From Cyprinodon diabolis (taxonomy: Eukaryota; Chordata; Actinopteri; Cyprinodontiformes; Cyprinodontidae), in the NCBI GenBank assembly GCA_030533445.1, contig CM060072.1:28505766-28569765 (forward strand): a stretch of 64,000 nucleotides of DNA. The letters are read 5' to 3'. Position 1 is the first letter of the stretch, and each line of letters begins with the position of its first letter. The notes beneath the pieces are model-generated. The model saw nothing but the letters and a program-made list of their open reading frames with translations, had not been told where the DNA came from and made no database searches. A program made the translations under genes and the position numbers. Positions 58,361 to 64,000 of this stretch are shown here, in pieces.

Positions 58361-59175
58361 AAATCTGAGGGGAAAGTTTGTTTCTGACGTTTAATCCACT
58401 TCCTCTGCCCAGAACGGATTCTGACGCTACGGTGGGTTTCCTGCCTTCATTTCACTGACGATCCGACGTAAACAGACACTAGGGTTGGATCACTGACCCC
58501 CACCAGGATGAGGGCTGCTCCTCAGGCCTCATCCAACATTTTCACCTCATCTAGCTCAGATTTAAGACCTTATATCATATAAACACCTGAAAAGTCTATA
58601 AAGTACTTAGACTAATTTAGATCCTAATTCTGAATATTTTCATGTGCGCTTTCATTCAGATTAGTAGTTACTGCTTCTAGTGAAGCCGCCGTGTGTGATC
58701 GTTTGTCCCGTGACCTTATAGTTACGTTCCAAATGCAAACAGCTTGATGTGAAAAAACACCAGCTTATATCATAGTGACTTAGAGCAGCAGTAGAGCGGA
58801 TAGAGGACCTGCTGCACCGGCGCTCCTGGAAGCCATAAACTGATCCGCTTCTCTCACTCAAATGATGCATTTTGAAAACAGAAAAAGTGAAAATATTTGC
58901 AATAAATAGGGACAGATATAGGAAAACAGGGGCCCCTGGGCTGAAGGATGGTGGGGCCCTTTGGTTTAATTTGCATATGCAATTTATATATAGACAGCCT
59001 GGTAAACAACAACTTCAGAAACATCTTTGTGTTGGTCTTAAAAAGGTTTTAAATTAATTTAAAAAATCTTGTTTGCAGGGTTTCTTCATTCCTAGGAAGT
59101 TGTGTGTTGCTGCTCTTAGAAATCAGGAAGTGAATCTGTTTATGCAAAATAAATCAAATGTCAGTTTGAACGTAG
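58361..59175 (+). other. tbc1d8b: tbc1d8b 3' UTR (inferred)
   Basis: Follows the TGA at 58358-58360. Candidate poly(A) signals are AATAAA at 58901-58906 and 59148-59153. A much longer UTR ending at the AATAAA of 61829-61834 cannot be excluded. Confidence 0.5.
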
Positions 59176-61900
59176 AACTTTTTATTGATGTGTATCTGAA
59201 TAAAAACAGTAATGACTTGAATATTTTATTTAAAAATTCAGTTTAATTAATTTCACTTTTAGTTCGAAATCCAGATTTTCTTTTTTTGCCAAACATCAGG
59301 ATCCTATAGAAAGTCTAGATTAGTCAAGAATATTGTACATAGAATACAAACCCGAGAGTTTAGCAGCCTGTCATTTGGCAGGATGTGAATATGTGTTCAA
59401 TAACTCTGGTCTTTCTGAGTTAGATGTGGCAAAAAAGAAAATCTAGAAATGAAAGCAAAATAAGTCAAACTGACTTATTAATGTAAGGAAATGGTTTCAG
59501 AACGAATTATAAAATTTATGAGCAGTTATGAGCAGTTATCAAATCAGAATATTCTTTCTAAATGACTAATTTTATTTAAAAAGGGAACCTCCTGTACACC
59601 ATCATCACATGTGCTGATATAAACGGATAAAAAAAACAAAGTTTTCCTCCAGTAAATGTAATATTAACTAAACAGATTTTTCATATAGAAGTATTGAGGA
59701 AAAAATACAGCAAACCAGGGTGTAATCGCAGCAGAGCGGTGTGGCAGCATTTTAAACTGTTTATTTATACTAGCTTAACGCCTGTACATACGCTACACTT
59801 CGCCTAATTAAGGTTCAAACTCTAATTTCAGAGACATAGGTTCCAATTCTAGAAAATAATATCGAAAAGCCAAAGCTCTTTGTTCCTGTTCACTCGGTCA
59901 GAAGCTCTTTATAGTTATATATAAAGTAAAAATTTAAATATGGGATTTCTAATCAGGTGGTCAAGACAAAGACTTGATCAAACCATGGGAGGTATTATTT
60001 CACCATTTAACCACTGATTGATTTAATTTTCCATGTAGTGAAAGTTCTCTGCTCAGAAATCTGCTGCCATGGAGCGTAGTTTGCAGGGTCTGCTTCAAAT
60101 TAGCTTTTTCATTAATATGTGAAGCCGTGCCGCTAATGTCACAGTCTGTAAACACTTCTGTTGTATTTTACATCTTTATGATAAAATACTGCTGATTCAT
60201 TCACAAACTCCAGTGCCGTATCTACAGGCACTGGAAAGTTTAGAGGAGGGAAAAGGTGCAATAATGGTAAAGCTAATAAGGTTAAGCTAAGAGAATTTGG
60301 AGCCCAAAGAACCACCAAACGTGGATTTATCATGAACATGAGGTGCAACAGCTGCAGTTACGGCTTAACTACCCCTGAATGAGGAACTGCATCGGACCGC
60401 CTCCAAACTAGGCTGCCAAAAGAGCTGCAGTATAAAAACTGAAGCCCTAAACATGACTTTATAAGCTGTAAGCCATAATTTACCATAAATAACTACTTAA
60501 AATAGGTAAAAATACCTATTTTAATTTATTGAAATAAAACTTTAAAAAAAACAGTTTTATTGATGTATTTAAATAAAGAAGAAATAAAAAAATGTGGGAA
60601 GAGACCTTTGTGGAGTTTATCCCTGGCAGTAATGTTGCAGCAGGGGGCGCTGTTGTGCTACAACAGAACAGCAGGAACAGAGGCCAATGTTTCTGAAACA
60701 GTGAAAGACACAAAGCTCAGATGATCTCTGCTCAGAGACGTTCCTGGACCGGTTCTCTCTCTCCGCTGCAGATCGCTGACATTTCTCGCCCCTAATGAGC
60801 TCCAGGACTGTTGAACCTTTTGAAGGACATTTTGCTTCATCAAATCTCAGGGTGACATTTCTGTAAACATATAAGGGATATTTTTCAAACAGAAACTTAA
60901 ACATTAGATCCAGAGTTCTGTCAGTAGCACTCGGTGGTGTGCAGCAGTTACAGAAGTGCAGCATAGATCTCACCTGTTTTTTTTTTTCCCTGTCCTGTTG
61001 CTTCGGTCCGGGCTAATCTGTGGCTCCTGCAGCTGCATCTCTTTGGGCCAAATGATCAGATTTATAATGAAGATTTATAGTCTCTGCTTTTCTCCAGAGT
61101 TTAGTTTTTTTAATGTTTTTTTTTTTTTTAAGTGCTTGCTGTTTCTGATCATTATGCCTTATGCTGACTCATGCTTTTGTTGTTCTTTAATGACCAAACC
61201 TGAAGGACCGATTGCTTATTATCATTGAATTCATTTTATTTTGCATTAAACTTTTATCTTTGTTTATAGGTGGAACTCCTTAGAAAACGTTAAAATAGAC
61301 TGAAGATTTTCTCGCTGCCCCATTTTAATGTTTGATCAACAGAAACGTTATGAATCTTAAGCAGCAGAAGAAATGGTTGATCTAAAAACCAGGAAAAACT
61401 ATTTTTGCATGTTTTTATTTTATTAGTGCCTGTTTGCCTGAAGCTATGCTGAAGTTAAGACGTCATCAATTTATTTAGAAACACAAACAGCATCTTGATC
61501 TGAAAGCAGATGTGCATGGATTATGGGATGGTGCATGCTTTGGTCTGTCGCTTTCTTTTCATTTGATTGTATAATAACATCTAGTTTTTAAATGTCTATA
61601 CTTAAGATTACAGAATCTTTGACCAATCTAAAGTATTTGGATCAATCATTCATTTATGCAAATATTTTTGTTTCTTTTAAACATCCTCAGATGCTGCTTT
61701 TGTCTGTCAGAGGAGGGAAAAGTTGTTGCACGGCTCTGAAAACATCCCGATTGAATCCTTGTTTTTGCTGTTTGTGATGTTTCAGTGTTTGATTTTGGAT
61801 CGTTTCTGTTGTCACTTAAATGTTAAAGAATAAAGAGCGGTGATTTAAGAAATTTTCTCTTTTGTTTTCATTAATTAGATCCTCTGTGGAAGAAGTGAAA
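59176..61900. other. Downstream intergenic DNA, no gene seen
   Basis: AT-rich. A - strand ORF of 118 codons (60617-60973) shows no recognisable family, motif or splice context. Nothing else stands out. Confidence 0.5.
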
Positions 61901-61908
61901 CTTGCTAT

Positions 61909-62215
61909 ATACAGTAGGCCAACAAAGCCTTGTTTTGGCTTAGAAAATGTGCAAATTGAACCGAAAACAGGTCATCCCCTTGGTAATGTGGAGATGCTGA
62001 GGTCTTTTTTAGCCTGCAATACCCGATACTTACCTACGCACTGAAAAGGGGGAGTCGTTAGGGTCATTGTTGGCCTGGCTGAGCGGGCGAGATGTCCTGG
62101 TCCCCTGTATGGCGATGAGGATTATGATAGCGGGAATGAATCAACTCTATCGCTGTGTTGTAGGTTTTTGAGAGCTGAAACCTAAACCAAAGTCCAGTGG
62201 TTTGTTTTTCTACTT
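61909..62215. repeat. Dispersed repeat, copy 2 (possibly Penelope-like)
   Basis: It shares 'caacaaagccttgttttggc', 'gataGCgggaatgaatcaact' and 'accaaagtccagtggtttgt' phrases with 4140-4420. Confidence 0.5.
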
Positions 62216-62426
62216 TTTTGCAATTTTATTGAAAGGCCAAAGTACAATAATACAAGAATTGTCACTGAAGAGCGACTCGCATTTCATGAAAAGACATACA
62301 ACAAACCTACAGATTAAATAAAAACAGGCCTTAATAAATTAGTAAAATATAGTTATAAAATCTATTTATCTCTCCCCCCATTCAACCCCTCTAAATAGGG
62401 CTACCTAATTGAAGCAGGTTTACGGA

Positions 62427-62640
62427 TCATTGATCTTCTCTTCCGTTAGTGAAACATTTTGGACTCCATGTTATTTCAAACTCTTCCAGTTTACCACTGA
62501 GGAGGTTCTGGATCCTCTCCAGATGCAGGTTATCGTTCATTGCAGAGATTCTGGCTTTTAAAGTCTTTTTTTTCCAGAGTGAGAAGATGAGTCCAGTGGA
62601 CAGAAGGTCTTTTGACTCTTTCAGATATGCCAACTTTTCT
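62427..62640 (-). mobile_element. L1-like LINE ORF2 C-terminal fragment
   Basis: On - it encodes ESKDLLSTGLIFSLWKKKTL, then SAMNDNLHLERIQNLLSGKL and EEFEITWSP. These match the end of ORF2 in fish L1-like elements (remembered pattern SAMNxxxHxE...F..TW.P). Only about 65 codons are left. Confidence 0.55.
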
Positions 62641-64000
62641 TAGACTCAGAATAACCAAAATTAGATCCAATTCGATCTTAAAAGCGTTTGGTAAATTTGC
62701 TCTACAGAAATTCTTGTAGAAATATATGACTGAGAGATAGATCTACATCTGCCTGATTACACTTTCCATAATCTGTTGGTGCAATTAGTAACATTTTATG
62801 TAGTTTTATCTTTTAGTAGTGGGATCTTTTTAGAAATCTTTACTATATGAGATCATATCTGGCATTCAGTGAACATTAGAATGTGCTAAAAAGACTTTTC
62901 TATCAAAGCCCTGAAGTGTAAACCACAACCGCAAATGACTAAACACAACTACTACTTAAAAAAACAAACATTGAATATTAGTAATGTCTGCAATATTCAA
63001 AACCACATAAAAGTTTAAAAAGTTAAGTTTTTTTAAACCTTTATTTGGTTCTGCTCCTCCTGAAGCCAGACATGTGCACAGATAGACACTAGGTGTCGCT
63101 AGAGCACCGGCCCTTTTCCCCTTTGGACAACAAAATGCCCTCTTGAAATACATTTTTTTTTTCTTTTTTTTTAGTCTTTTGCCCAAAATAGCATTTATGA
63201 ATTTGGTTAGTTCACAGCATAATTTCTTTAATGGCCTGTACCAGGTGCCAAGGAACAGTTTAAAATGCAACTCTTAGATTAAATTAGAATAAAATGTAAT
63301 TTAAAGAGTGTCAGAGATGTAATTATTGATTTGCTGTGATGGTTCCTGTCAGGGACTCCCTGATAACATCTATGGGAACATAAGACTAAATGATCACAGT
63401 TCATTAAATTCATCCTTTACTTTAATAAGGTTGTATTCAGTTAAAGTGGGGCGCGTAAAACACACATTTCCCCATTGCGGTACAATAAGGGGACTTTCAA
63501 TTCTAGATGAAGCTGCATCTTCAGTTTCTGTGTTTATTGACAGACATCTTGGACTGCAAATACTGACCTGAAAATATATACAATTTTCTTAAAATAATTA
63601 TTTTCCCTAATCTAAAGAAAAAAATAAGATCTGTCAGTGGAATGGGAGTTCTTAAACCTTAAAATAAGATTATTACATATTATGCACTATTATGGGATTA
63701 TCATACATTTAAAGACTTATGATAGCAGCTACATTGATACTAGAAGGAAATGTGTTTTACAGTGTAATCTGTTCCCTGCACCTGATAACTCAGAGCAGTG
63801 AGTTCATGGAAATCATGTTGTTTCCTATTTCTTTGTGCTCTTGCCTTCAATAGTTTTTTATTTGCATAAATGAAAGATAAAATTGAGAAAAAAATTGGTC
63901 TAGTCTACTGTTATTCAAGTCTTATTATATATCAGTAGATTTGAAATAGTTAATTATTTAATTCAATGTGGCATTGCTACCTATGGACTGTGGAGGTTCA
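62641..64000. other. Window end, AT-rich intergenic
   Basis: No gene is seen. About 63570-63770 (ttcttaaaataatt.., aaaataagattatta.., ttttacagtgtaa) looks like one of the common short fish MITEs related to 55250-55330. Confidence 0.45.

Noticed and set aside
60617..60973. 118-codon - strand ORF
   Set aside because: No recognisable family or domain and no splice or promoter context; length is within chance for a 64-kb window.

Overview
This is vertebrate nuclear DNA, almost certainly from a ray-finned (teleost) fish. The genes are split by many GT/AG introns. The introns are AT-rich and hold long (TA)n microsatellites and fish-type repeats: a Tc1/mariner element with 'CACTCACCGGCC' ends, an RTE/Rex3-like LINE 3' end with a GATG-type tail, R2/NeSL-like and L1-like LINE pieces, a tRNA-derived SINE and a PIF/Harbinger-like MITE. 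I see no bacterial or phage features.

Three protein-coding genes account for all convincing coding sequence. (1) The 3' half of an NPAS2-type (Clock-family) circadian transcription factor lies on + at 1467-12705. Nine exons encode the last 441 residues; the bHLH and PAS exons lie upstream of the window. (2) A complete RADX (RPA-related ssDNA-binding protein) gene lies on - from 23214 down to 17579. Fourteen exons keep phase throughout and give about 780 aa. (3) A complete TBC1D8B Rab-GAP gene lies on + from 25140 to 58360. Twenty-one exons keep phase and give 1123 aa, close to the human length.

Layout: npas2 and radx converge, with their stop codons about 4.9 kb apart. radx and tbc1d8b are head to head, with start codons 1.9 kb apart, and candidate promoter motifs sit on both sides of that interval (a palindromic CRE near radx, a ZNF143/THAP11-type motif near tbc1d8b). 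RADX and TBC1D8B are near neighbours on the human X, so this is conserved synteny. Human NPAS2 instead lies beside TBC1D8, the paralogue of TBC1D8B. Linkage of an NPAS2-type gene to TBC1D8B therefore suggests either a retained genome-duplication paralogue or a lineage-specific rearrangement, and is the most interesting gene-level observation.

The rest is introns, UTRs and repeats. The last npas2 intron holds two arrays of one 32-bp minisatellite. tbc1d8b intron 17 holds a Tc1/mariner (DD36E-type) element whose 343-codon transposase is open from end to end but has Val where the catalytic Glu should be. Other tbc1d8b introns carry a 683-bp MITE with perfect ends and a TTA duplication, two further inverted-repeat elements, a decayed THAP domain, and LINE and SINE pieces. 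From 58361 to the end I find no gene.

Exon boundaries were assigned by eye from splice sites, reading phase and remembered family sequences. No alignment or database search was run.
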